Below are positions 46,839-54,656 of a stretch of DNA of 64,000 bases, in pieces. Each line of letters begins with the position of its first letter. Position 1 is the stretch's first letter. The stretch lies in the NCBI RefSeq assembly GCF_016745255.1, contig NZ_JADOEQ010000003.1, positions 245,952-309,951 on the forward strand, given 5' to 3'. Made by a program: the position numbers and the translations under genes. The DNA comes from Enterococcus sp. BWR-S5 (GTDB lineage Bacteria; Bacillota; Bacilli; Lactobacillales; Enterococcaceae). Below the pieces are notes generated by a model. It worked only from the letters and a program-made list of their open reading frames with translations. It searched no databases and was not told the DNA's origin.

Positions 46839-48297
46839 TCATTCGTCTGATTACATCTTCAATTTCATCTAAATCAGTTTTATCCTCTTTCTTATCTTTT
46901 GCCTCGGTGCCATTAGTGATAAAAGGTTGAAGGCAATCCGATATATTTCGAACGCCGTAGCCTACTTTTCGAATGCGTGTTAGATGACGAGGAGATATAT
47001 TATCAGATGCCTCATCAGTACCTAACGCTACACTTCCCAACGTCATAGATGGAAACAAATTAGTTGTCGCACCCATACCGCCAAAGGTTGAAGGTGTATT
47101 AACCAAAACACGAGAAACTGGCTTTTTCAACGCAAACTCTCGAATAACGGCTTCATCTTTAGAATGGATAACCAGCGTGTGGCTTTTGCCATTCTCCATC
47201 AAGAGCTCAATACATTTTTCACAGGCATGCTGCCAGTCATCTTCTACATACATGGCAACTACAGGACAAAGAATTTCTTGGGTAAATGGATTTGATTCAG
47301 AAATATACTCCTGCTCATATACAAGCAGCTTTGTTTCCTTTGGAACTGCTATCTGAGCAGTCTTAGCCAATGCAACAGCGGATAACCCAACAGCTTCCGC
47401 ATTGATTGTCTTCTCTTGAGTAAACAAAACCTGTTCTAGTCTGGCTGCCTCTTCTTTATTAATAAAATAAGTTCCTTGTTTTAAAAATTCTGCCCTTACT
47501 TCTTCTATAATAGGGCCATCAACTACAATGGATTGCTCAGCAGCTGATACAATGCCGTAATCAAAGGTTCGACTGATAATAATGCTGTTTACCGCCTGGC
47601 GAATATCACAGGAGCGTTCGATAAAAACAGGTCCATTACCACTCCCCCCATAGATAAACGGCTTCGCAGCTTGTTTTACAATTGGCAACAGCTTGGGAAC
47701 ACCAGTAACCAATGCCAAAGCAGAATCCTCATGATTTATCAGTTCTTTCGTTCCGCTAAGGCTAACCATTTGCATGCATTGAATTGTTCCTTCAGGTAAA
47801 CCTGCATTTTTACCAGCTTCACATAAAAGCGCTGCTGTTTGCTGAATCACATTTTTCGCTCTTGGATGCGGTGCAACAATAATTGGATTTCCGGACTTGA
47901 TAGCAATCAACACATTATGAATGGTTGTGGCTGTAGGACTGGTAGCAGGCGGAATAGCAATTACAGGTCCGATAGGAATGCCAATATCAATCGTTTTATT
48001 ACTCGTATCTTCATTCAAAACACCCACATAGCGTTCATTTCTCATTTTTTCAGGTAAATAATTACAGATAAATCTGTTTTTGACCTTTTTATCTGCTAAG
48101 CAGCCGTAACCAGTTTCTTCAACCGCACTTTCTGCCAACTGATCCGCTTGCTTGTCAATCGCTTTGCTCAGCTGCTCAACAATACTGTCTAATTGAGATT
48201 GAGAAAAGCTTAATAGGATACTAGCTGCTTCTCTTGCACTCTCAATACAAATTCTAGCCTCCTGAATGGATAAAAGATCATTATCAACTTTATACAT
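46822..48297 (-). CDS. Aldehyde dehydrogenase homologue lacking the catalytic cysteine
   Basis: 491 aa, colinear with the dehydrogenase at 36466-37944. Where that protein has Cys251 (GTICASEQ), this one has Ser251 (GIVSAAEQ), encoded TCA. The dinucleotide region also differs (GGSGNGPVF against GVGPGNVPS). The C-terminus keeps an amphipathic helix ([17 protein letters not shown]), a likely encapsulation peptide. It is therefore probably not an aldehyde oxidiser; a scaffold, NAD-site or partner subunit are possible. It starts at an ATG after GAGGTGG. Confidence 0.88.
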   Translation of the reverse strand: MYKVDNDLLSIQEARICIESAREAASILLSFSQSQLDSIVEQLSKAIDKQADQLAESAVEETGYGCLADKKVKNRFICNYLPEKMRNERYVGVLNEDTSNKTIDIGIPIGPVIAIPPATSPTATTIHNVLIAIKSGNPIIVAPHPRAKNVIQQTAALLCEAGKNAGLPEGTIQCMQMVSLSGTKELINHEDSALALVTGVPKLLPIVKQAAKPFIYGGSGNGPVFIERSCDIRQAVNSIIISRTFDYGIVSAAEQSIVVDGPIIEEVRAEFLKQGTYFINKEEAARLEQVLFTQEKTINAEAVGLSAVALAKTAQIAVPKETKLLVYEQEYISESNPFTQEILCPVVAMYVEDDWQHACEKCIELLMENGKSHTLVIHSKDEAVIREFALKKPVSRVLVNTPSTFGGMGATTNLFPSMTLGSVALGTDEASDNISPRHLTRIRKVGYGVRNISDCLQPFITNGTEAKDKKEDKTDLDEIEDVIRRMIDILE

Positions 48298-48329
48298 TCA
48301 TCCACCTCTATCCTTACTATTTACACGCA

Positions 48330-48617
48330 CTAAATATCAAAGCCGTATCTGTCAATAATCTTTTCGATATCTTTATGCGGGCTGGCAATCACATTATGGC
48401 TGTACACTTCTGCCCCCATGCTATTTACTGCAGCTACTCCTGCTTCTACAGCTGCATTTACTGCACCGACATCTCCTTTGACTAACACAGAAATGTACCC
48501 TGATGCCACATTTTCATAACCAATCAACTCGACATCCGCAGCCTTACACATCGCATCGGCTGCTTCCATTACAAATACCAGACCAAACGTTTCAATAAAT
48601 CCCAGTGCATCTGTCAT
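48330..48617 (-). CDS. BMC-domain shell protein (BMC-H)
   Basis: 95 aa: MTDALGFIETFGLVFVMEAADAMCKAADVELIGYENVASGYISVLVKGDVGAVNAAVEAGVAAV. The central pore segment (NVASGYISV) has a bulkier Tyr-Ile instead of the Thr-Leu or Gly-Leu of the neighbour, and Cys25 is unusual, so the pore may differ. It is the second gene of the operon. Confidence 0.94.
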   Translation of the reverse strand: MTDALGFIETFGLVFVMEAADAMCKAADVELIGYENVASGYISVLVKGDVGAVNAAVEAGVAAVNSMGAEVYSHNVIASPHKDIEKIIDRYGFDI

Positions 48618-48640
48618 TCGTCTTACTCCTCCCTTTTTAC

Positions 48641-48940
48641 TTAGCTTTTATCTATATCGTGAGCCATAACAATATGTCCAATCGGACGAATTGGCCGTGC
48701 CATGACATTGGCTGCTGTTAGCTCACCAATCCGTTCAGCTGCTTTCGCACCTGCTTCTACAGCAGATTTGACTGCTGCAACATCCCCCTTGACCATCACT
48801 GTCACAAGCGTCGATCCGATATTCTCATATGAAACAAGCTCTACATCAGCAGTTTTCAGCATCGTATCCGCTGCTTCAATTGCCGGAACCATACCCTTTG
48901 TTTCAATCAATCCTAAAGCTTCATCTCCGCGATACTCCAT
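48641..48940 (-). CDS. BMC-domain shell protein (BMC-H), first gene of the operon
   Basis: 99 aa: [79 protein letters not shown] canonical PduA/EutM-type hexamer protein. It is the first gene of the minus-strand operon; GGAAGGG precedes its ATG. An -10-like TATAAA lies at 49039-49034, about 95 bp upstream, without a consensus -35, as expected for an activator-dependent promoter. Confidence 0.95.
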   Translation of the reverse strand: MEYRGDEALGLIETKGMVPAIEAADTMLKTADVELVSYENIGSTLVTVMVKGDVAAVKSAVEAGAKAAERIGELTAANVMARPIRPIGHIVMAHDIDKS

Positions 48941-49033
48941 CTTATGTTTCCCTTCCTCTCCTACTTTATAAGCGACAGAGAGAGAACAGGTTTTTGAATC
49001 CTTCTATTTGTCTCGCTCTTCTGCTTTGCTGAT

Positions 49034-49039
49034 TTTATA
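49034..49039 (-). promoter_or_regulatory. Possible -10 of the choline operon
   Basis: TATAAA reading the minus strand from 49039 to 49034. No good -35 at 17 bp, consistent with dependence on the AraC-type regulator. Confidence 0.4.
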
Positions 49040-49093
49040 CTATCATGCAGTTTCCCTAAAGAATGGCAGATTAAAGAGATGATTTTGCATTAT

Positions 49094-49107
49094 TGTAACC
49101 GATTACT
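49094..49107. promoter_or_regulatory. Candidate CcpA (cre) site upstream of the choline operon
   Basis: TGTAACCGATTACT matches the cre consensus TGWNANCGNTNWCA at 13 of 14 positions in either direction. It lies 55 bp upstream of the possible -10 of the choline operon and 120 bp before the TATAAT of the kinase gene. Confidence 0.5.
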
Positions 49108-49224
49108 TTTTAAGAATTGTAAAAAATGGATTTTTTTGGATTTTCATGACATTTTTGTCTTTTTTGACAAATAGAAGCAGAAAATCAACACGGGATTTCC
49201 CTTTTTTTTACTATAAAAATGAAG

Positions 49225-49442
49225 TATAATGGCTTCATTGAGACTGCTTTAGATAATGCGAATCACTGCTTACTCTCTTACACTATCTAAGTTTAAAAGA
49301 TTAAATAGCGGGTTTTTAAAAAGTACTTTAAGCAGTAAATGATACGAACTTACAAATAGCTTATACAGAAACTGATGCAACACCTTTTAGAAAAATGGGA
49401 TGCAGCTCTTTTTCTGACTAAAAATTGATTGGATGTTTTTTT
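49225..49442 (+). promoter_or_regulatory. Promoter and long structured leader of the choline kinase gene
   Basis: TATAAT at 49225-49230 is the likely -10 (a weak T-rich -35 lies upstream), giving a leader of about 200 bases. ACTGCTT (49243-49249) can pair with AAGCAGT (49330-49336), enclosing TTAGATA (49249-49255) with TATCTAA (49284-49290). A second imperfect hairpin at about 49375-49405 is followed by CTCTTTTTCTG and could be an attenuator. No known riboswitch class was recognised. Confidence 0.5.
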
Positions 49443-50393
49443 ATGACAACTCATGATGAAATGAAAATAGAACAACAAAATATTGAGCTGGTTATTCAAG
49501 AAAAATTACGTGAAGTTTTTGCTGATGATACCTTAGTATTTGATCGTTCTATTTTTGCCGGCGGCTTAACAAACTATAACTATATTATGAACATTGCAGG
49601 TGAAGACTACGTTATTCGCCAACCCGGTAAGCTGACAAAACAAATGATTGACCGTGAAATTGAGCAAGTGAATAATGGAATCGCTTCTGAATTTGGTGTG
49701 AACTCTGAATGCATTTACTTTGATGCTGAAACAGGAATCAAAATCAGCCGCTTTATTCCTAATAGCAAAAATCTGGCGCAATCCAACCCATTTTCTCAAG
49801 AAAGCTTGGTTGCCGTCTCACAGGTAATGAAAAAGATTCACACAAGCCCCGTTCACTTCAATAATACGTTTGAATGGTTGGAAGAATTGGAAAAATATGA
49901 GCAAATTATTGAGCAGATTAACGGCAATCTTTTCTTTGATTACTATGATTTGAAAGAGAAGCTTTTAGACTTTTTTACAACATATATCGGAGAAGCTGTG
50001 CTCGTACCCTGTCATAATGATACTGTTCCGGAAAACTTTCTCGTATCAACGGATGGACAATACTATTTAATTGATTGGGAATACTCCGGATTGAACGATG
50101 CCAACTGGGACCTGGCAGCCTACATCATTGAGACTAGACTCCCTGCTGCTTCAATTGATTTGCTTCTGGAAACTTACTACCCTTCAGGTTATTCTGATCA
50201 AGACATACTGAAGATAAAAGGCTATATCATGGCACAGGATCTCTTATGGACGGTCTGGGCACTTATCAGACATTACTGTGGCGACAACTTTTTGGATTAT
50301 TGTGATATGCGCTATGAACGCTTCCGAAAAAATATCCTCGCCCTTTCAAAAAATGCAGATTATCCTTTACAGCAAATGGTTCATACAGAATAA
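49443..50393 (+). CDS. licA: LicA-like choline kinase
   Basis: 316 aa aminoglycoside-phosphotransferase-fold kinase of the choline/ethanolamine kinase family: FAGGLTNYNYIMNIAGEDYV, the catalytic loop PCHNDTVPENFL (HND...N) and LIDWEYSGLNDANWDLA with the metal-binding Asp. In LicA systems it phosphorylates choline as the first step to phosphocholine on teichoic acids. licC and licD are not in the window. The start is uncertain (ATG at 49443, or at 49458), without a clear ribosome site. It is divergent from the choline-degradation operon. Confidence 0.85.
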   Translation: MTTHDEMKIEQQNIELVIQEKLREVFADDTLVFDRSIFAGGLTNYNYIMNIAGEDYVIRQPGKLTKQMIDREIEQVNNGIASEFGVNSECIYFDAETGIKISRFIPNSKNLAQSNPFSQESLVAVSQVMKKIHTSPVHFNNTFEWLEELEKYEQIIEQINGNLFFDYYDLKEKLLDFFTTYIGEAVLVPCHNDTVPENFLVSTDGQYYLIDWEYSGLNDANWDLAAYIIETRLPAASIDLLLETYYPSGYSDQDILKIKGYIMAQDLLWTVWALIRHYCGDNFLDYCDMRYERFRKNILALSKNADYPLQQMVHTE

Positions 50394-50394
50394 A

Positions 50395-50444
50395 AAACTC
50401 TCCTCTCTTTCTCTGTGAAGAGCAAAGATAAGGAGAGTTTTTTT
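50395..50444 (+). terminator. Terminator of the choline kinase gene
   Basis: AAACTCTCCT (50395-50404) pairs with AGGAGAGTTT (50431-50440), followed by TTTTG. Confidence 0.85.
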
Positions 50445-50726
50445 GTCTGTCCGGTTTTACTAGCAGCTATCTCATTTAGGATGAGCGCAAAATTTGTCTC
50501 TCGAGAAGTTTTGCGTGATTAACATTACGCATACCATTTGACTAATGGAACAGGCAAGTCGAACGGCATAGATTTTCTCATCAATAAATCAAAACTTGTT
50601 AGGAAGATTTCATTTACTCGCTCAACGTTTGAATGCCCATTTTGAGGTGTATCTTTTGACAAAAAATTTTTAGGAGCGCAAACTAAGAGATGTACTTGTA
50701 ATACAATTGAAGGAGGAATTTTCATT
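50445..50726. other. Region upstream of gap
   Basis: No gene is supported here. It holds a hairpin (CGCAAAA at 50486-50492 with TTTTGCG at 50509-50515) and a TTGACA (50656-50661) that has no matching -10 at normal spacing. The gap promoter is presumably inside. Confidence 0.5.
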
Positions 50727-51737
50727 ATGACAGTTAAAGTAGGTATTAACGGTTTTGGCCGAATCGGCCGTCTTGCTTTTCGACGTATTAAAGAGGTTTC
50801 AGATGATATTGAAGTGGTGGCAATCAATGATTTAACCAGCCCAACAATGCTGGCTCAATTATTGCAATTTGATTCTACACACGGCACCTATCCTGGAACA
50901 GTCACTGCAACTGAAAACTCCATTGTTGTTGACGGTGAAGAAACACGTGTGTATGCTGAACCAGATGCAAGTAAAATCCCTTGGGCGAAAGAAAATGGTG
51001 TGGATATTGTCCTCGAATGTACCGGCTTCTATACCTCTGAAGAAAAGGCAAAAGCGCATTTGGATGCTGGCGTGAAACGTGTGGTAATCTCAGCTCCGGC
51101 GGGTGCAATGAAAACAATCGTTTATAACGTAAATGACGATACATTAGATGCTGGCGATAAAATCATTTCTGCGGGCTCTTGTACAACCAACTGCTTGGCA
51201 CCAATGGCCTACTTCCTGAATAACGAGTTTGGTATTGAAGTAGGAACAATGACCACTGTCCATGCTTATACATCTACACAAATGTTATTGGACGGACCTG
51301 TAAAAGGCGGTAATTTACGTGCGGCTCGTTCAGCAGCTGATAACACTATCCCTCACTCTACAGGAGCTGCCAAAGCAATTGGTTTGGTTATTCCTGAACT
51401 GAACGGCAAGCTTCAAGGACATGCACAACGTGTACCTGTTGTAGATGGTTCATTAACGGAATTAGTTTCTATTCTGAAGACAAAAGTAACCGCGGAACAA
51501 GTCAACGAAGCAATCAAAAAACATACTATTGATAATCCTTCGTTTGGTTACGACGATCGTCAAATTGTTTCCGGAGATGTTATCGGTACAACACAAGGGT
51601 CAATCTTTGATCCTACCCAAACAGAAGTAACAACTGCCGGCGACTTCCAATTAGTTAAAACAGTTGCTTGGTATGACAATGAATATGGCTTCACATGCCA
51701 AATGATTCGTTTATTAGAAAAATTTGCTAACTTATAA
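50727..51737 (+). CDS. gap: Glyceraldehyde-3-phosphate dehydrogenase, type I
   Basis: 336 aa glycolytic enzyme: [15 protein letters not shown] (NAD binding), the active-site SCTTNCLAP with catalytic Cys, HSTGAAKA and WYDNEYG. GGAGGAATT precedes the ATG. Codon use is strongly biased, as expected for a highly expressed gene. It is monocistronic here, without cggR or pgk next to it, so its regulation differs from the bacillar gap operon. Confidence 0.98.
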   Translation: MTVKVGINGFGRIGRLAFRRIKEVSDDIEVVAINDLTSPTMLAQLLQFDSTHGTYPGTVTATENSIVVDGEETRVYAEPDASKIPWAKENGVDIVLECTGFYTSEEKAKAHLDAGVKRVVISAPAGAMKTIVYNVNDDTLDAGDKIISAGSCTTNCLAPMAYFLNNEFGIEVGTMTTVHAYTSTQMLLDGPVKGGNLRAARSAADNTIPHSTGAAKAIGLVIPELNGKLQGHAQRVPVVDGSLTELVSILKTKVTAEQVNEAIKKHTIDNPSFGYDDRQIVSGDVIGTTQGSIFDPTQTEVTTAGDFQLVKTVAWYDNEYGFTCQMIRLLEKFANL

Positions 51738-51749
51738 AACTAGTAAAAA

Positions 51750-51782
51750 CCGGAGCAGAAAGATTAGGTCTTTCTGCTCCGG
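51750..51782 (+). terminator. Terminator of gap
   Basis: Perfect 14-bp stem CCGGAGCAGAAAGA (51750-51763) with TCTTTCTGCTCCGG (51769-51782), followed by CTTTTTAA. It lies 13 bp after the gap stop. Confidence 0.9.
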
Positions 51783-51807
51783 CTTTTTAACTCATGACTT
51801 TTATCGA

Positions 51808-51831
51808 CTCCAATCACCTTAGTGATTGGAG
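51808..51831. repeat. Short perfect palindrome between gap and fur
   Basis: CTCCAATCAC (51808-51817) and GTGATTGGAG (51822-51831) around a CTTA loop. No T-run follows on either side, so it is not a plain terminator. Confidence 0.7.
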
Positions 51832-51877
51832 CAAGACATCCACGCGTGCAGTGCGCGGAAGAAATAGCTATAGCAAT

Positions 51878-51940
51878 AAAAACTCCTTTCGATATACTGG
51901 ATAAAGGCTACCAACCATTATCAAATCGAAAGGAGTTTTT
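51878..51940. repeat. 16-bp inverted repeat with 31-base loop downstream of fur
   Basis: AAAAACTCCTTTCGAT (51878-51893) and its exact complement (51925-51940). On either strand the second arm ends in five T, so it can be a bidirectional terminator for gap and fur. The loop is longer than usual. Confidence 0.7.
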
Positions 51941-51995
51941 TGGTTTTAAAGGATTGCCTATCATGTTAAAGATGAACAGAACAAGATAGATAAGA

Positions 51996-52454
51996 CTACT
52001 CGTCTCTCTTTTTCTTTTGGCATTCTTGACAAATACCATGAAAGGTCAGGCGATGATCCTTTACAACAAAGTGGTACCGTTGTTCGATGATTTCTTCTAC
52101 TTCACCTAAAAGGTCCTCTTCCACTTCCTCAATGTTGCCGCATTCCAGACATAAAAGATGGTGATGGAAATGCTTTGCGCCTTCTTTCCTCAAGTCATAA
52201 CGAGCCAAGCCATCATTAAAGCTAACCTTATCAATCACTTTTAAATCAGTTAAGATTTCCAATGTACGATATACAGTAGCTAATCCGATTTCCGGACTTT
52301 TCTGTTTAACTAAAAAATAAATCTCTTCTGCTGACATATGGTCCTTTTCGTTTTCAAGCAAAACTAAAAGAGTTGCTTCACGTTGGGGAGTCAGTTTAAA
52401 TCCTGATTCATGTAATTGCTGCTTTATCTTTTTCAATGCTGTTGTTGAACTCAT
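51996..52454 (-). CDS. fur: Ferric uptake regulator Fur
   Basis: 152 aa repressor of iron uptake. The DNA-binding half (KLTPQREATLLVLLENEKDHMSAEEIYFLVKQKSPEIGLATVYRTLE) and the metal half (HFHHHLLCLECGNIEEVEEDL, FHGICQECQ) with two CxxC zinc sites match Fur of bacilli rather than PerR or Zur, including the HHH run before the first CxxC. Two PerR-type boxes are in the promoter. Confidence 0.93.
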   Translation of the reverse strand: MSSTTALKKIKQQLHESGFKLTPQREATLLVLLENEKDHMSAEEIYFLVKQKSPEIGLATVYRTLEILTDLKVIDKVSFNDGLARYDLRKEGAKHFHHHLLCLECGNIEEVEEDLLGEVEEIIEQRYHFVVKDHRLTFHGICQECQKKKRDE

Positions 52455-52471
52455 AAGAGAAAACTCCTTAT

Positions 52472-52486
52472 TTATAATAATTATAA
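52472..52486. promoter_or_regulatory. PerR/Fur-type box 1 in the fur promoter
   Basis: TTATAATAATTATAA is a perfect 7-1-7 palindrome and fits the PerR box TTANAATNATTNTAA at all positions. It lies about 18 bp upstream of the fur start, overlapping the transcript start or ribosome region. Confidence 0.7.
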
Positions 52487-52513
52487 TTTATATAAGATAT
52501 CTATCGATTCAAA

Positions 52514-52528
52514 TTATAATAAGTATAA
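52514..52528. promoter_or_regulatory. PerR/Fur-type box 2 in the fur promoter
   Basis: TTATAATAAGTATAA has one mismatch to the PerR consensus. It is centred 42 bp from box 1, four helical turns. Confidence 0.55.
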
Positions 52529-52577
52529 ATTAACTTCGGATTATTTGCAAGAGATTCTCAATTAGAAAAGAAAAACC

Positions 52578-53435
52578 TTAATCTTTCAACAAAATAGTGT
52601 AACCATCTTCTTGCCTAATCTTCTTTTCTTTCAACAAGTGGCCGATTGCGCGTTTAAACTGTCCCTTACTTATTCCAAAGGCTTGCTTGATTTCCTCTGG
52701 ATCTGACTTATCAGTAAATGGAATTCTGCCTTCTGCTGAACGCTCCAAGAAAGTTAAAATCATTCCTGCATCCCCATCTATAGCCTCATGTGCTCTTGGT
52801 TTTAAAGAAAGATTCAGTACACCATCAGGACGAATGCCGATAACCCGCCCATTGATTTGCTCACCTAATCGAGGTTCTAGGAACCGTTCTTCCGGATGAA
52901 TAAAGCCAATTCTTAAATCATCAGTTAAGACATACGTTCCTACCATTTTCAGGCGATAAACTGTTCCTGAAACGTTTCTGTTCTGCATCTCAGAGTGACC
53001 GAGATGAGCCATTGCCTTAAAGTGCTTTTCATCGGCCAACTCTCCCCAGATTCTGCCTTTATCATCAACTCTTAAGGCGACCATCAAACGATCTCCTTTT
53101 TTGGGCCAAAGCTCCTTCATGGTAGACAAGTCATCCAGCGAAACAACAATATCCTTATCTTCTAATCCAATATCAACGAAAACACCTAAATCTCTTCTTA
53201 CACCTGTAACTGTTCCAAAGGCATAATGCCCAACTCTGCTTCCAGGTATCACTGTCGTCATGACAGGTTCTTGCTTTTGGTTCAAATAGCCAAAGCCTTC
53301 GACTGCTTCGCCTAGTTGATGCTCTCCCTCTTCTTTTGACAGACGGAAAGTCACTCCATTTTTTTGTAAAAAATAATAGCGATCATTTTGATCGATAATC
53401 AACGCTGTAAATACATTACCTAATAATTCATTCAT
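52578..53435 (-). CDS. cvfB: CvfB/YitL family S1 RNA-binding protein
   Basis: 285 aa with tandem S1-like beta barrels (GVRRDLGVFVDIGLEDKDIVVSLDDL; LTDDLRIGFIHPEERFLEP) and a C-terminal winged helix (DPEEIKQAFGISKGQFKRAIGHLLKEKKIRQEDG). CvfB proteins bind RNA and affect virulence-gene expression in staphylococci. The ATG at 53435 is chosen, because AAGGA is 8 bases upstream. Confidence 0.9.
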   Translation of the reverse strand: MNELLGNVFTALIIDQNDRYYFLQKNGVTFRLSKEEGEHQLGEAVEGFGYLNQKQEPVMTTVIPGSRVGHYAFGTVTGVRRDLGVFVDIGLEDKDIVVSLDDLSTMKELWPKKGDRLMVALRVDDKGRIWGELADEKHFKAMAHLGHSEMQNRNVSGTVYRLKMVGTYVLTDDLRIGFIHPEERFLEPRLGEQINGRVIGIRPDGVLNLSLKPRAHEAIDGDAGMILTFLERSAEGRIPFTDKSDPEEIKQAFGISKGQFKRAIGHLLKEKKIRQEDGYTILLKD

Positions 53436-53455
53436 TGTCATTTTCCTTTCCTGAC

Positions 53456-53779
53456 TTAAAAAACAAGTCTTAGCAAAGCGATTGTTACAATACCTACAAT
53501 CACCGTTTTCATCAAATCTTTCGTACGAATTGCAACAAGTAAAGTTGGGATACAGCTGATGGCTTCCAGCATCTGAACTTTAGGAAATGTTCCTTCTTTA
53601 TATATCAAAACACTTTGCAGCAGCAAAGCTGTCAAAATACAAATTGGAATGTAGGATAAAAAATTCAATAAGGGCTTTGGAAATGCCACCTTCTTTGTCA
53701 AAGCAAAGGGGATAATCCGAGGGAGCCAAGTGACTATCGAACATCCTAAAATGGTGAGTAACACATAACTATTCAGCAT
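53456..53779 (-). CDS. azlD: AzlD family branched-chain amino acid exporter subunit
   Basis: 107 aa with three to four transmembrane helices: VTWLPRIIPFALTKKVAFPKPLLNFLSYIPICILTALL is the AzlD pattern. With AzlC it exports branched-chain amino acids or analogues. It overlaps azlC by 11 bp. Confidence 0.9.
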   Translation of the reverse strand: MLNSYVLLTILGCSIVTWLPRIIPFALTKKVAFPKPLLNFLSYIPICILTALLLQSVLIYKEGTFPKVQMLEAISCIPTLLVAIRTKDLMKTVIVGIVTIALLRLVF

Positions 53780-54476
53780 CCGGAATTGTCACCCCCACTC
53801 CACAACCAAACAATGTAGCAACAAGAACTGCTACCTCCGGTGAAACAAAGCGCATCAATATATATAGCGACAGACAAACAGAAAGCAAGACAATCAATGT
53901 CTTTTTCGTTGATTTTTTGATTGCCGTATCAACTTGTAATACAAACAGCCCTGCAAACATTGCTACTAAAGCAAAATCTAAGCCCAGCATATTAGGATCA
54001 GGAATCCAATTACCGAGCATCGCACCAATCACTGTTGAACCAATCCAAGCTAAGTAAGCAGTAATATTTAAACCATGAGTCCAAACTGAACTAATTTTGT
54101 GCTCGTTAGCAATAGCAGTCATCAGTACACCGTAGGACTCATCTGTTAGCAAACTACCGATTCCGATATTCGTTACTAACGGTTCTTCTGAGAAATGACT
54201 GGCGACCGACATACTCATTAAGAAGTGTCTCAAGTTCACTAAAAATGTTGTCAAAATAATTGCTGAAACAGGTGCTTGAATAGCCAACATACCACAAATA
54301 ATAAATTGTGCACTTCCCGCATAGACCAGAATTGACATCAACGCTACTTGAAAAACAGACAACCCGACACTTTTTCCTACTACACCAGCTGCAATGCCAA
54401 TTCCGGCATACCCGAGTACCGTTGGCAGACAAGCATAAACCCCTTCCCGAAATGTTTCATACCCTTTTTCCTCCAT
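53769..54476 (-). CDS. azlC: AzlC family branched-chain amino acid exporter subunit
   Basis: 235 aa with about eight membrane segments: GVYACLPTVLGYAGIGIAAGVVGK, YAGSAQFIICGMLA, NLRHFLMSMS and GSLLTDESYGVL are typical of AzlC. The ATG at 54476 (MEEKGYETF) has GGGGG upstream. Substrate is inferred from the family; no lrp-type regulator is nearby. Confidence 0.92.
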   Translation of the reverse strand: MEEKGYETFREGVYACLPTVLGYAGIGIAAGVVGKSVGLSVFQVALMSILVYAGSAQFIICGMLAIQAPVSAIILTTFLVNLRHFLMSMSVASHFSEEPLVTNIGIGSLLTDESYGVLMTAIANEHKISSVWTHGLNITAYLAWIGSTVIGAMLGNWIPDPNMLGLDFALVAMFAGLFVLQVDTAIKKSTKKTLIVLLSVCLSLYILMRFVSPEVAVLVATLFGCGVGVTIPDAE

Positions 54477-54599
54477 AAGAGCAATCCCCCCATTCATTTT
54501 TTCAATTTATTTCTATTAGATAAATCCTGCTTCTAACTTAATCAATTTTTATTAAATAAAAATATCCCCCATCGGAAAAACTATAGGACTTATATAGAA

Positions 54600-54636
54600 C
54601 GAGAGTCCGGGATCATCAATTGTTCCCAAACTCTCG
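54600..54636 (-). terminator. Hairpin after the zinc-ribbon membrane protein gene
   Basis: CGAGAGT (54600-54606) pairs with ACTCTCG (54630-54636), with further inner GGGA/TCCC pairing. It lies 20 bp after the zinc-ribbon gene stop and serves that minus-strand gene. Confidence 0.65.
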
Positions 54637-54656
54637 ACTTAAATGAACACCATTTA

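Noticed and set aside
45678..48297. The 16-bp overlap of the two dehydrogenase genes as a frameshifted fusion
   Set aside because: Both genes have full family lengths and own termini; short overlaps are common throughout this operon.
48960..49440. Known riboswitch classes in the divergent region
   Set aside because: No aptamer core of a class I know could be recognised; only unexplained stems were found.
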